Made by a program: the position numbers and the translations under genes. 5,801 nucleotides of DNA. It comes from Candidatus Aminicenantota bacterium. GTDB lineage: Bacteria; Acidobacteriota; Aminicenantia; Aminicenantales; Saccharicenantaceae. The notes beneath the pieces are model-generated. The model was not told where the DNA came from. It did not search any database and worked only from the letters and a program-made list of their open reading frames with translations. The DNA lies in the NCBI GenBank assembly GCA_026393955.1, contig JAPKZE010000128.1, forward strand, positions 1 to 5,801, in the 5' to 3' direction. Of the stretch, positions 1 through 5,530 are shown in pieces (position 1 is the first letter of the stretch; every line of letters begins with the position of its first letter).

Positions 1-164
1 CCCTCGGCGTCGCGCTTCTCGGCGTTGGCCTTGGCGGAGAGCCAGCAGTCCCACGAGACGGGCTGGATATTGAGGGAGGCCTGCAGCGTCTCCTGTCCGG
101 AAGCGGGCAGAGCCGCGCCGGCGGCAACGGCGATGGCAAGCACGAGGCAGGACAGCACTTTCAT
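1..164 (-). CDS. Secreted protein of unknown function, N-terminal part only
   Basis: The reverse strand encodes 54 complete codons with no stop before the window edge, so the C-terminus is missing. The protein starts MKVLSCLVLA and continues with an Ala/Val-rich hydrophobic stretch to about residue 20. LPASG-QE follows, a plausible signal peptidase I site near residue 23. The mature part begins ETLQASLNIQPVSWDCWLSA and then turns charged. An alternative ATG lies two codons upstream (168-170), but the GGAG at 172-175 sits 7 bases from the ATG at 162-164 and only 1 base from the upstream one, so I chose the inner start. The Cys at residue 6 lies before the hydrophobic core and is not a convincing lipobox. 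I do not recognise the family. It is transcribed divergently from the methyltransferase gene. Export is an inference from the signal peptide. Confidence 0.7.
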   Translation of the reverse strand, partial: MKVLSCLVLAIAVAAGAALPASGQETLQASLNIQPVSWDCWLSAKANAEKRDAE

Positions 165-210
165 GGCCATGCTCCGAAAACCAATAGATCCACCGGTTTA
201 GTCGGGCCCC

Positions 211-234
211 CCGGCAGGATATTGAATATGCCGG
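211..234. repeat. Overlapping inverted repeats across the -35 box (candidate operator)
   Basis: ATATT-G-AATAT (219-229) is a perfect 11-base dyad that covers the predicted -35 TTGAAT. It lies inside a second dyad, CCGGCA (211-216) with TGCCGG (229-234), which has a different centre. The A/T-rich core stands out in this GC-rich sequence. A repressor site is possible but unproven; chance is a real alternative for sequences this short. Confidence 0.35.
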
Positions 235-250
235 GCGCCTGGACCATAAT
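222..250 (+). promoter_or_regulatory. Predicted sigma70-type promoter for the methyltransferase gene, giving a (nearly) leaderless mRNA
   Basis: TTGAAT (222-227) and CATAAT (245-250) are separated by exactly 17 bases, matching the housekeeping consensus at 4/6 and 5/6 positions. A start 7-10 bases after the -10 box would fall at 257-260, on or just before the ATG at 260. There is no Shine-Dalgarno in front of that ATG, which agrees with leaderless translation. This is prediction from sequence only. Confidence 0.5.
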
Positions 251-259
251 GGCCTCGGG

Positions 260-937
260 ATGCAATTCAAAGCGTTCGTCCGGGCCCGCAACGTCATCGG
301 CGTCGCCCTCCTGGCCGGCGTCATCTTCATCTCCGCGGGCCGTTTCGATTACTGGCAGGGCTGGCTGTTCTTCTGTCTCAGCCTGGCCTTCGCCTCCCTC
401 TCCGGCTGGCTTCTGAAGGGCACCGTCGGGCTCCTGGCCGAGAGGTTCCGCCCCGGCAAGGGCGTGAAGTGGTGGGACAAGGGCTACCTCCTTTTGGCGA
501 CGCCCCTCTATTTCGCGGCCGTCATCGTGTCCGGCATCGACGCCGGCCTGCGTCATTGGAGCTCTCCCCCCCGATCGGTCGCTTACGTGCTTTTCCTGGC
601 TGTCTTCGTCACCGGCCACGGCCTTTTCCTCTGGGCCAAAAAAACCAATCCGTTCTTTTCGAGCGTGGCCCGCATCCAGACCGACCGCGGCCAGATCGTC
701 TGCCGCGAAGGCCCCTACAAGTTCTGCCGGCACCCCGGATATCTCGGCGGTCTCCTGTTCGGCCTGGCGACGCCCCTGGTCCTGGGCTCCTACTGGGCCC
801 TCATCCCCCAGGGGCTGGCCGGCCTGCTCCTCCTCGGCCGGACGCTCCTCGAGGACCGCATGCTGACGCAGGACCTTCTCTGGTACGCGGAATACAAGCA
901 GGCTGTCCCGGCCCTGCTCATCCCGGGCCTCTGGTGA
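260..937 (+). CDS. Isoprenylcysteine carboxyl methyltransferase (ICMT) family membrane methyltransferase
   Basis: A 225-residue integral membrane protein of the ICMT/PEMT-like fold. These enzymes transfer methyl from S-adenosylmethionine to lipid-like or hydrophobic substrates. Bacterial members usually have unknown substrates, so no specific reaction is claimed. Hydrophobic segments lie near residues 11-27, 33-51, 76-93, 106-125 and 160-195. The diagnostic C-terminal block is complete: FFSSVARIQTDRG (132-144), GPYKFCRHPGY (151-161), TLLEDR (195-200), WYAEYKQ (208-214) and terminal LIPGLW (220-225). RHPxY and the acidic ED pair are the family's cofactor/active-site region. Length is normal. 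The ATG at 260 is the only ATG in this frame after the stop at 185-187. It has no Shine-Dalgarno, and a promoter placed just upstream suggests a leaderless message. It stands alone, divergent from the secreted-protein gene and separated from the peptidase by 83 bases. The family call is firm; the substrate is unknown. Confidence 0.9.
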   Translation: MQFKAFVRARNVIGVALLAGVIFISAGRFDYWQGWLFFCLSLAFASLSGWLLKGTVGLLAERFRPGKGVKWWDKGYLLLATPLYFAAVIVSGIDAGLRHWSSPPRSVAYVLFLAVFVTGHGLFLWAKKTNPFFSSVARIQTDRGQIVCREGPYKFCRHPGYLGGLLFGLATPLVLGSYWALIPQGLAGLLLLGRTLLEDRMLTQDLLWYAEYKQAVPALLIPGLW

Positions 938-938
938 C

Positions 939-960
939 GGGCCGCGCCGGCCCCGCTTTT
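939..960 (+). terminator. Weak candidate intrinsic terminator after the methyltransferase gene
   Basis: Two bases after the stop codon, GGGCC (939-943) pairs with GGCCC (949-953) around a 5-base loop. Three bases and then TTTT (957-960) follow. The stem is short (5 bp, all G/C) and the T run is short, so strength is doubtful. The last two T bases are also the first two bases of the next promoter's TTGACA. Confidence 0.3.
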
Positions 961-988
961 GACAGCTTCGCGCCGCATTTGATATATA
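959..988 (+). promoter_or_regulatory. Strong-looking sigma70-type promoter for the M14 peptidase gene
   Basis: TTGACA (959-964) is a perfect -35 consensus. TATATA (983-988) is a good -10 box with an 18-base spacer; GATATA at 981-986 with 16 bases is an alternative register. A start near 995 would give a leader of about 26 bases carrying the GGAGGA ribosome site at 1009-1014, 6 bases before the ATG. The peptidase is therefore probably its own transcription unit. Confidence 0.65.
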
Positions 989-1020
989 GCGGCTTCCGAT
1001 CCCAATCTGGAGGAACGGCC

Positions 1021-3873
1021 ATGTCTTCGACTCCCCGCCTCCGTCCCGCCGTCCGGATCGCTTTCGTCGGGCTCTCGATCGCCCTGGCGCTCGCGGCGTT
1101 CCGGCTGCCGGCCGCCGCGGCCAAGGTCACGAGCCCCAAGGAGCAGTTCGGCTTCTCCATCGGCGACGACTACCAGCTCGTCAATTACAAGCAGCTCGTC
1201 GCGTACTGGAAGAAGCTCGACGCCGAGTCGGACCGGCTCAAGGTCGTCGAGATCGGCAAAACGGCGGAAGGACGGACCATGGTCATGGCCATCCTCACTT
1301 CGCCCGCGAACCAGGCCCGGCTGGCCCGCTACAAGGATATTGCGACGCGCCTGGCCCTGGCCAAGGGCCTGACCGATGAGACCGCCCGCAAGCTCGCCGC
1401 CGAGGGCAAGGCCGTCGTCTGGATCGACGGCGGGCTCCACGCGACCGAGATCCTCGGCTCGCAGCAGCTCATCGAGCTCGTCTGGCGGATGACGAGCGGG
1501 ACGGACGCCGAGACCCGGCGCATCCTCGACGACGTCATCCTCCTCGCCGTCCCGGCCCACCCCGACGGGCTCGATCTCGTCGCCGACTGGTACATGCGCG
1601 AGAAGGAGCCGGCCAAGAGGTCCATGAGCGGAGTCCCCGTGCTTTACCAGAAGTACATCGGGCACGACAACAACCGCGACTTCTACATGAACACCCAGCC
1701 CGAGACCAAGGCCATCAGCCGCCAGCTCTACATCGAATGGCACCCGCAGATCCTCTACAACCACCACCAGACCGGGCCGGCCGGGACGGTGCTCTTCGCC
1801 CCGCCTTTCCGCGACCCCTTCAACTACGTCTTCGACCCGCTCATCCCGGTCGGGCTCGACCTCGTCGCGGCGTCCATGCACAACCGCTTCGTCACCGAGG
1901 GCAAGCCCGGGGCGACTATGCGCTCGGGCGCGGGCTACTCGACCTGGTGGAACGGCGGCCTGCGGAGCGCCGGCTATTTCCACAACGTCATCGGCATCCT
2001 GACCGAGGCCATCGGCAGCCCGACGCCCGTCGACATCCCTTTCATCCCGGAGCGGCTCCTGCCGAAACAGGACTATCCGTATCCCATCGCGCCCCAGAAG
2101 TGGCATTTCCGCCAGTCGATCGAGTACTCCATCACGGCCGACATGGCCATCCTCGACGTGGCCTCCAAGCACCGCCAGGATTTCCTCTATCGGCGCTATC
2201 TCATGGGCCGGCACGCCGTCGAGCTGGGGAGCAAGGACTCGTGGACCATCGTGCCGGGCACCATCGCCGACGTCCGGGCGGCCGTCGACAAGGACCGGAC
2301 GGGCGCCGGCGGGCGGGATCAGGCCGCGGCCCCGGGGCCGGGCGCGAGGGCCGGCGCCAGCCGGGGCGCCGTGGACAAGAAATACTACGACGGCCTGTTC
2401 GATCCGGCCAAGCGCGACCCTCGCGGCTATATCATCCCGGCGGACCAGGCCGATTTCCCGACGGCGACCAAGCTCGTCAACGCCCTCATCGAGAGCGGGA
2501 TCGCCGTCGAACGGGCGACGGCCGATTTCGCGGCCGGCGGCAAGACCTACCCCAAGGGCTCCTACGTCATTCTGACGGCCCAGGCCTTCCGGCCCCACGT
2601 GCTGACCATGTTCGAGCCCCAGGACCATCCGAACGACATCCCCTATCCCGGCGGGGCGCCCAATGCGCCCTATGACGCCGCCGGGTGGACCCTGGCCTAC
2701 CAGATGGGCGTCTCCTTCGATCGCATCCTCGACGGCTTCAGCGGTCCGTTCGTGAGGTTGCCGGGCGTGACCAAGCCGCCGGCCGGGGTCTTCGACGCCG
2801 GGGCCGGGGTCGCGGGCTACCTCCTCGATCACCGCGTCAACGACACGTTCGTCGCCGTCAACCGGCTGATGAAGGCCGGGGAGAAGGCCTATTGGCTGAA
2901 GACGCCGTTCCAGTCCGGCGCCGCGACCTATCCGGCGGGAACGATCTGGGTGCCGGCGTCACCCGGCGCGGCGGCGATCTTGAAGACAGCGGCCCAGGAC
3001 CTGGGCTTGAATGTCGAAGGAGCCGTGGCCGCGCCAAAAGGCGAGGCGTTCGAGCTGCGCGCCCTCCGCATCGGGCTGTGGGACACGTACGGCGGTTCGA
3101 TGGCCTCGGGCTGGATCCGCTGGCTCCTCGAGCAGTTCGAGTTCCCCTACGAGCTCGTCTTCGCCCCGGACCTCGACGCGGGCGGGCTCGAGTCCCGGTT
3201 CGACGCCCTCATCTTCGTCGGGGGCTCCATTCCCAGGGGCCTGGCCGCGGGGCCGGAAACCGGGGGAGGGGCGAGGGTATCCCAGCCGTCGGTGCCGTCC
3301 TATGTCCCCGACGAGTACAAGAACAGGGTCGGCCGGGTCACCGCCGAGAAGACGATCCCGATCCTGCGGCAGTTCGTGGAGGCCGGGGGGACCATCCTGG
3401 CCCTGGATTCGGCCACGGTCCTGGCCGACCATTTCCAGCTGCCGCTGGCGAACGCCCTGATCGAAAAAGCCCAGGACGGGACGGAGACGCCGCTCAGGTC
3501 CGAGAAGTTCTACGTGCCGGGCTCGATCCTGCGGGCCAAGACCAACCCGGCCCATCCGCTGGCCCAGGGGATGCCCGAGACGGTCGACGTCTTCTTCGAC
3601 AACACTCCGGCCTGGGTGCTCCTCCCCGATGCGGAGCTCAAGGGGGTCAAGCCGGTCGCCTGGTTCGACGAGGGCAAGCTCCTGAGGAGCGGCTGGGCCT
3701 GGGGCGAGTCTTACCTGCGCCGGAGCGTGCAGGTCGCCGAGGCGGAGGTCGGAAAGGGGAAGCTCTTCCTCTACGGGCCCGAGATCGCCTTCCGCGGCCA
3801 GCCGCACGGGACCTTCAAGCTGCTGTTCAACGGCCTCTACTACGGCCCGGCGAAGACGGTCGTCCTAAATTAG
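1021..3873 (+). CDS. Exported M14-family zinc carboxypeptidase-like peptidase with C-terminal amidotransferase-like domain
   Basis: A 950-residue exported metallopeptidase. A signal peptide occupies residues 1-34, with the core at about 11-27 and likely cleavage at AAAA-KV. The M14 domain spans about 45-400. It has the zinc motif H140-A-T-E143, the substrate-binding pair N218-R219 in GHDNNRD, a third zinc histidine at H241 (EWHPQ) or H248/H249 (NHHQTG), and the likely catalytic E329 in ILTEA. A Gly/Ala/Pro/Arg linker (about 425-450) leads to a middle region (455-675: FPTATKLVNAL, HVLTMFEPQDHPNDIPYPGG). A Rossmann-like amidotransferase-fold domain (about 680-930: LRIGLWDTY, ALIFVGGS, FVEAGGTILALD) closes the protein. 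The open frame extends upstream to 469, but the signal peptide, GGAGGA site and promoter fix the start at 1021. I saw no cysteine, which suits an exported protein. It probably trims peptides outside the cytoplasm; its specificity cannot be read from the sequence. Confidence 0.93.
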   Translation: MSSTPRLRPAVRIAFVGLSIALALAAFRLPAAAAKVTSPKEQFGFSIGDDYQLVNYKQLVAYWKKLDAESDRLKVVEIGKTAEGRTMVMAILTSPANQARLARYKDIATRLALAKGLTDETARKLAAEGKAVVWIDGGLHATEILGSQQLIELVWRMTSGTDAETRRILDDVILLAVPAHPDGLDLVADWYMREKEPAKRSMSGVPVLYQKYIGHDNNRDFYMNTQPETKAISRQLYIEWHPQILYNHHQTGPAGTVLFAPPFRDPFNYVFDPLIPVGLDLVAASMHNRFVTEGKPGATMRSGAGYSTWWNGGLRSAGYFHNVIGILTEAIGSPTPVDIPFIPERLLPKQDYPYPIAPQKWHFRQSIEYSITADMAILDVASKHRQDFLYRRYLMGRHAVELGSKDSWTIVPGTIADVRAAVDKDRTGAGGRDQAAAPGPGARAGASRGAVDKKYYDGLFDPAKRDPRGYIIPADQADFPTATKLVNALIESGIAVERATADFAAGGKTYPKGSYVILTAQAFRPHVLTMFEPQDHPNDIPYPGGAPNAPYDAAGWTLAYQMGVSFDRILDGFSGPFVRLPGVTKPPAGVFDAGAGVAGYLLDHRVNDTFVAVNRLMKAGEKAYWLKTPFQSGAATYPAGTIWVPASPGAAAILKTAAQDLGLNVEGAVAAPKGEAFELRALRIGLWDTYGGSMASGWIRWLLEQFEFPYELVFAPDLDAGGLESRFDALIFVGGSIPRGLAAGPETGGGARVSQPSVPSYVPDEYKNRVGRVTAEKTIPILRQFVEAGGTILALDSATVLADHFQLPLANALIEKAQDGTETPLRSEKFYVPGSILRAKTNPAHPLAQGMPETVDVFFDNTPAWVLLPDAELKGVKPVAWFDEGKLLRSGWAWGESYLRRSVQVAEAEVGKGKLFLYGPEIAFRGQPHGTFKLLFNGLYYGPAKTVVLN
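2302..2358. repeat. 9-bp inverted repeat flanking the low-complexity linker of the peptidase gene
   Basis: GGCGCCGGC (2302-2310) is the exact reverse complement of GCCGGCGCC (2350-2358), with 39 bases between. The repeat brackets the extremely GC-rich codons for the Gly/Ala/Pro linker at about residues 428-446. It could be a by-product of linker codons in GC-rich DNA, or a fold in the mRNA. Confidence 0.4.
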
Positions 3874-4584
3874 CTCTCTGATGAGCAGGGCCGCGCCCAT
3901 GACGGCCAGGGACGCGTAGACGACCTTGGCGAAAACGGCGTGGGTCAGCTTCTTGTTGAGCAGTCCGCCCAAGAGGACGCCGAGGACGATCGCCGGCAGC
4001 GAATAGAGGTAGGACTTTAGGACCGTCCCGGTCCATAGACCGGCCAGTCCGTGCCCGGCCAGGATGGCCAGTCCCGTCGGCAGGAAATACCCCTGGAGCG
4101 TCGCCCGGAAGCTCTCCGGCGGCCAGCCCCGGAGCATGCCGTAGGCGACGATGGGGGGGCCGTTGGTGTTGTAGGCTCCGCCCAGGACCCCTGCCGACCA
4201 GCCGACGATCCAAGGGAAGGCCGCCCTTTCGCGTCCGAGCCGCGTCCCCGGCCTGGCCAGGCCGAACAGGCCGTAGAGAAGGATGATGAATCCCAGGGCG
4301 ATCTTGAGCGGCGCCTCCGGCAGCCGGGCCAGGCCGTAGATCCCCACCGGGATGCCCAACAGGGTCGCCGCGATGAGCCGGCCGGCCGTTTTGAACTCGA
4401 CCCCGCGCCAGTCCCGGGCCAGGATCAGGATGGAGATCGTCGGGCCCACGAAGGCCACGAGCGGCGTCGCCGTCCGGAGCCCGAGGATCATGGCCAGCAA
4501 GGGCATGGCCACGACCGCGTCTCCGAAGCCCAGGGCCGAGCGGATGAAGGCCGCGACGAAAAGGACGCCGGCGACCGGGATCAA
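3865..4584 (-). CDS. TauE/SafE (TSUP) family membrane anion exporter
   Basis: A 239-residue polytopic membrane protein with about eight hydrophobic segments (roughly 3-20, 24-35, 43-56, 68-87, 93-110, 123-138, 165-178, 192-236). TSUP proteins move sulfur oxyanions or organic anions such as sulfite, sulfoacetate or sulfolactate across the inner membrane; the substrate here is unknown. The two half-family signatures are visible: LGFGDAVVAMPLL at 18-30 and GGAYNTNGPPIVAYG at 135-149, followed by FRATLQGYF at 159-167. Length is typical. The start is TTG at 4582-4584. It overlaps the stop of the upstream lipoprotein-like gene as TTGA, and the first membrane segment begins at once, so a later start would cut it. 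The nearest purine-rich site, AAGG, is only 2 bases from the TTG, so initiation probably relies on coupling. Its 3' end overlaps the M14 gene tail to tail by 9 bases. Confidence 0.88.
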   Translation of the reverse strand: MIPVAGVLFVAAFIRSALGFGDAVVAMPLLAMILGLRTATPLVAFVGPTISILILARDWRGVEFKTAGRLIAATLLGIPVGIYGLARLPEAPLKIALGFIILLYGLFGLARPGTRLGRERAAFPWIVGWSAGVLGGAYNTNGPPIVAYGMLRGWPPESFRATLQGYFLPTGLAILAGHGLAGLWTGTVLKSYLYSLPAIVLGVLLGGLLNKKLTHAVFAKVVYASLAVMGAALLIRELI

Positions 4585-4880
4585 GTCCTTTTCTTTTTCC
4601 GGCCCAGGATGCCGCCGCTCATGAAGAGACCGGCGCCGAGGACGAAGCCGAAGTTATACCAGGTCCCGTTGTTGTGGACCTCGTAGAGCCGGACGTTCCT
4701 GGTGAAGACCGACACGATGAACGTGACCGGCGAGATGAAGCCCTGCCACAGCCCCATCAGGAATCCGGCCGTCTTGCCGTCGGCGTCGGCCGTCTTCTCG
4801 AGGCTGTTGGGGCCGGGCGCGCAGCCGGCGAGAACGAGCGCGGCGATCAGGATGGAGGCCAGGATGATGGAGCGTCTCAT
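4581..4880 (-). CDS. Small lipoprotein-like membrane protein of unknown function
   Basis: A 99-residue protein. Residues 1-20 form a lipoprotein signal (MRRS, hydrophobic core, LAGC with C20 as the lipidated Cys). The mature part holds KTADADGKTAGF (29-40), a hydrophobic patch WQGFISPVTFIVSVF (45-59), the motif RLYEVHNNGTWYNFGF (64-79), a membrane segment (about 76-92) and the basic tail RKKKRT. This suggests an N-terminal lipid anchor outside and a C-terminal helix ending in the cytoplasm. The W-QGF-SP-TFI / YEVHNNG-WYNFGF pattern looks like a small uncharacterised protein family seen in many bacteria, but I know no function. The ATG at 4878-4880 follows a near-perfect AAAGGAGG (4886-4893) with 5 bases between. 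It is first in a two-gene unit; its TGA stop overlaps the exporter's TTG start, implying linked synthesis and possibly a shared role. Confidence 0.85.
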   Translation of the reverse strand: MRRSIILASILIAALVLAGCAPGPNSLEKTADADGKTAGFLMGLWQGFISPVTFIVSVFTRNVRLYEVHNNGTWYNFGFVLGAGLFMSGGILGRKKKRT

Positions 4881-4905
4881 GAGTCCCTCCTTTGAGTACG
4901 GCCGT

Positions 4906-4935
4906 ATTTTAGCCGAAAAGGCGCTCGCTGACCAA
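4906..4935 (-). promoter_or_regulatory. Predicted promoter for the lipoprotein/TSUP operon
   Basis: On the minus strand TTGGTC (4935-4930) and TAAAAT (4911-4906) lie 18 bases apart. The -10 box matches the consensus at 5/6 positions; the -35 box matches only at TTG. Transcription would begin near 4899, leaving a leader of about 19 bases that carries the AAAGGAGG site. Confidence 0.5.
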
Positions 4936-4942
4936 ACCGGCC

Positions 4943-4962
4943 CGGGCAGGTGTCCGTGCCCG
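4943..4962. repeat. Dyad between divergent promoters (candidate operator)
   Basis: CGGGCA (4943-4948) and TGCCCG (4957-4962) form a perfect 6-base inverted repeat with 8 bases between. It lies in the gap between the -35 boxes of the two divergent promoters (4935 and 4973). This position suits a regulator acting on both, but such short GC-rich dyads also arise by chance here. Confidence 0.35.
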
Positions 4963-4972
4963 CCCGTCCGGC

Positions 4973-5001
4973 TTGCCTTTGCCCCGCAATGGCGATAAAA
5001 T
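4973..5001 (+). promoter_or_regulatory. Predicted sigma70-type promoter for bacterioferritin
   Basis: TTGCCT (4973-4978) and TAAAAT (4996-5001) are separated by 17 bases, matching the consensus at 4/6 and 5/6. Transcription would start near 5008, giving a leader of about 41 bases. The leader ends in AAGGAGGA (5037-5044), 4 bases before the ATG, an almost ideal ribosome site. An A/T dyad, AAAAT-AG-ATTTT (4997-5008), overlaps the -10 box and could be a regulator site. It does not match the classical Fur box well. Confidence 0.6.
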
Positions 5002-5048
5002 AGATTTTTCGATATCCACCCGAATCAAAACGACCGAAGGAGGACATT

Positions 5049-5456
5049 ATGAAAGGTGATCCGAAACTCATCAAGGTTCTCAACGCGCTGCTCGCCGACG
5101 AGCTGACGGCCATCAACCAGTACATGGTCCATTCGGAAATGTGCGACAACTGGGGCTACCTCAAGCTCCATAAGGCCATCGAGAAGCGGGCGATCGACGA
5201 AATGAAGCACGCCGAGAAGCTCATCGGACGCATCCTGTTCCTCGAGGGGCTGCCCATCGTCAGCGACCTCAAGAAGCTCTACATCGGCGCCGACATCCCG
5301 AAGATGTTCGACAACGACCACAAGGCCGAGGAAGGCGCCATCAAGTCCTACAACGACGCCATCATCCTGGCCGGGAGCCTCAAGGACTACGCGACCCGCG
5401 AGATCCTCGAGTCCATCCTGAAGGACGAGGACGCCCACCTCGACGGCATCGAGTAG
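5049..5456 (+). CDS. bfr: Bacterioferritin, interrupted by an in-frame TAG at codon 136
   Basis: Bacterioferritin stores iron as a 24-mer cytoplasmic cage, oxidising Fe(II) at a di-iron centre. The first 135 codons match the family from MKGDP onward. Every ferroxidase ligand sits at its Escherichia coli position: E18, E51, H54, E94, E127 and H130, with Y25 nearby and the haem-binding Met at M52 (DEMKHA, 50-55). The frame then meets TAG at 5454-5456. E. coli Bfr is 158 residues, so this product lacks the end of helix D and helix E. The next 19 codons to TGA (5514-5516) still encode that region, so the uninterrupted product would be 155 residues. The ATG is fixed by AAGGAGGA 4 bases upstream and by the conserved N-terminus. 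The family call is firm. Whether the protein is short, read through, or an artefact of a base error is open. Confidence 0.93.
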   Translation: MKGDPKLIKVLNALLADELTAINQYMVHSEMCDNWGYLKLHKAIEKRAIDEMKHAEKLIGRILFLEGLPIVSDLKKLYIGADIPKMFDNDHKAEEGAIKSYNDAIILAGSLKDYATREILESILKDEDAHLDGIE

Positions 5457-5516
5457 ACCCAGGACCTGATCGGGCAGATGAGCCTGCAGATCTTCCTGAC
5501 GACCCAGGTCGGCTGA
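5457..5516 (+). other. Conserved bacterioferritin C-terminal codons beyond the in-frame TAG
   Basis: In frame with bfr, the 19 codons after the TAG read TQDLIGQMSLQIFLTTQVG and then TGA. As I recall the E. coli protein, this aligns without gaps to its residues 137-155, sharing D139, L140, I141, M144, L146, Q147, L150 and Q153. All 19 codons end in G or C, like the rest of the gene. The segment is therefore coding sequence by origin, not random downstream DNA. It corresponds to the end of helix D and the short helix E that lines the cage's four-fold channel. Confidence 0.85.
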
Positions 5517-5530
5517 GCCGCCTCCGATCG

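Noticed and set aside
469..1020. Upstream extension of the peptidase frame by 184 codons
   Set aside because: It overlaps the methyltransferase gene in another frame and translates to Pro/Arg-rich noise. The signal peptide, ribosome site and promoter all place the true start at 1021.
790..2832. A 680-codon open frame on the minus strand opposite the peptidase
   Set aside because: It is antisense to a gene with clear family motifs. Its product is a monotonous Gly/Arg/Asp/Val-rich sequence with no recognisable domain, as expected when G/C-ending codons are read backwards.
1737..3881. Long alternative plus-strand frames inside the peptidase gene (1737-2675 and 2685-3881)
   Set aside because: Arg/Pro/Gly-rich translations without motifs, in a shifted frame of a well-supported gene.
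4153..4159. Run of seven G inside the exporter gene as a phase-variation tract
   Set aside because: It simply encodes part of the conserved NGPP motif with G/C-rich codons, and the frame is intact on both sides. Seven bases is short for slippage control.
4994..5016. A Fur box in the bacterioferritin leader
   Set aside because: GATAA followed by an A/T-rich run looks tempting, but only about half of the 19 consensus positions match and the second half-site is poor.
5454..5456. TAG recoded genome-wide as a sense codon (for example pyrrolysine)
   Set aside because: TAG also ends the peptidase at 3871-3873 and the exporter at 3865-3867, at positions that fit normal protein ends. Site-specific readthrough is not excluded, but wholesale recoding is not supported here.
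5510..5520. CGGC-TGA-GCCG hairpin at the end of the bacterioferritin region as a terminator
   Set aside because: The stem is only 4 bp and there is no T run after it.
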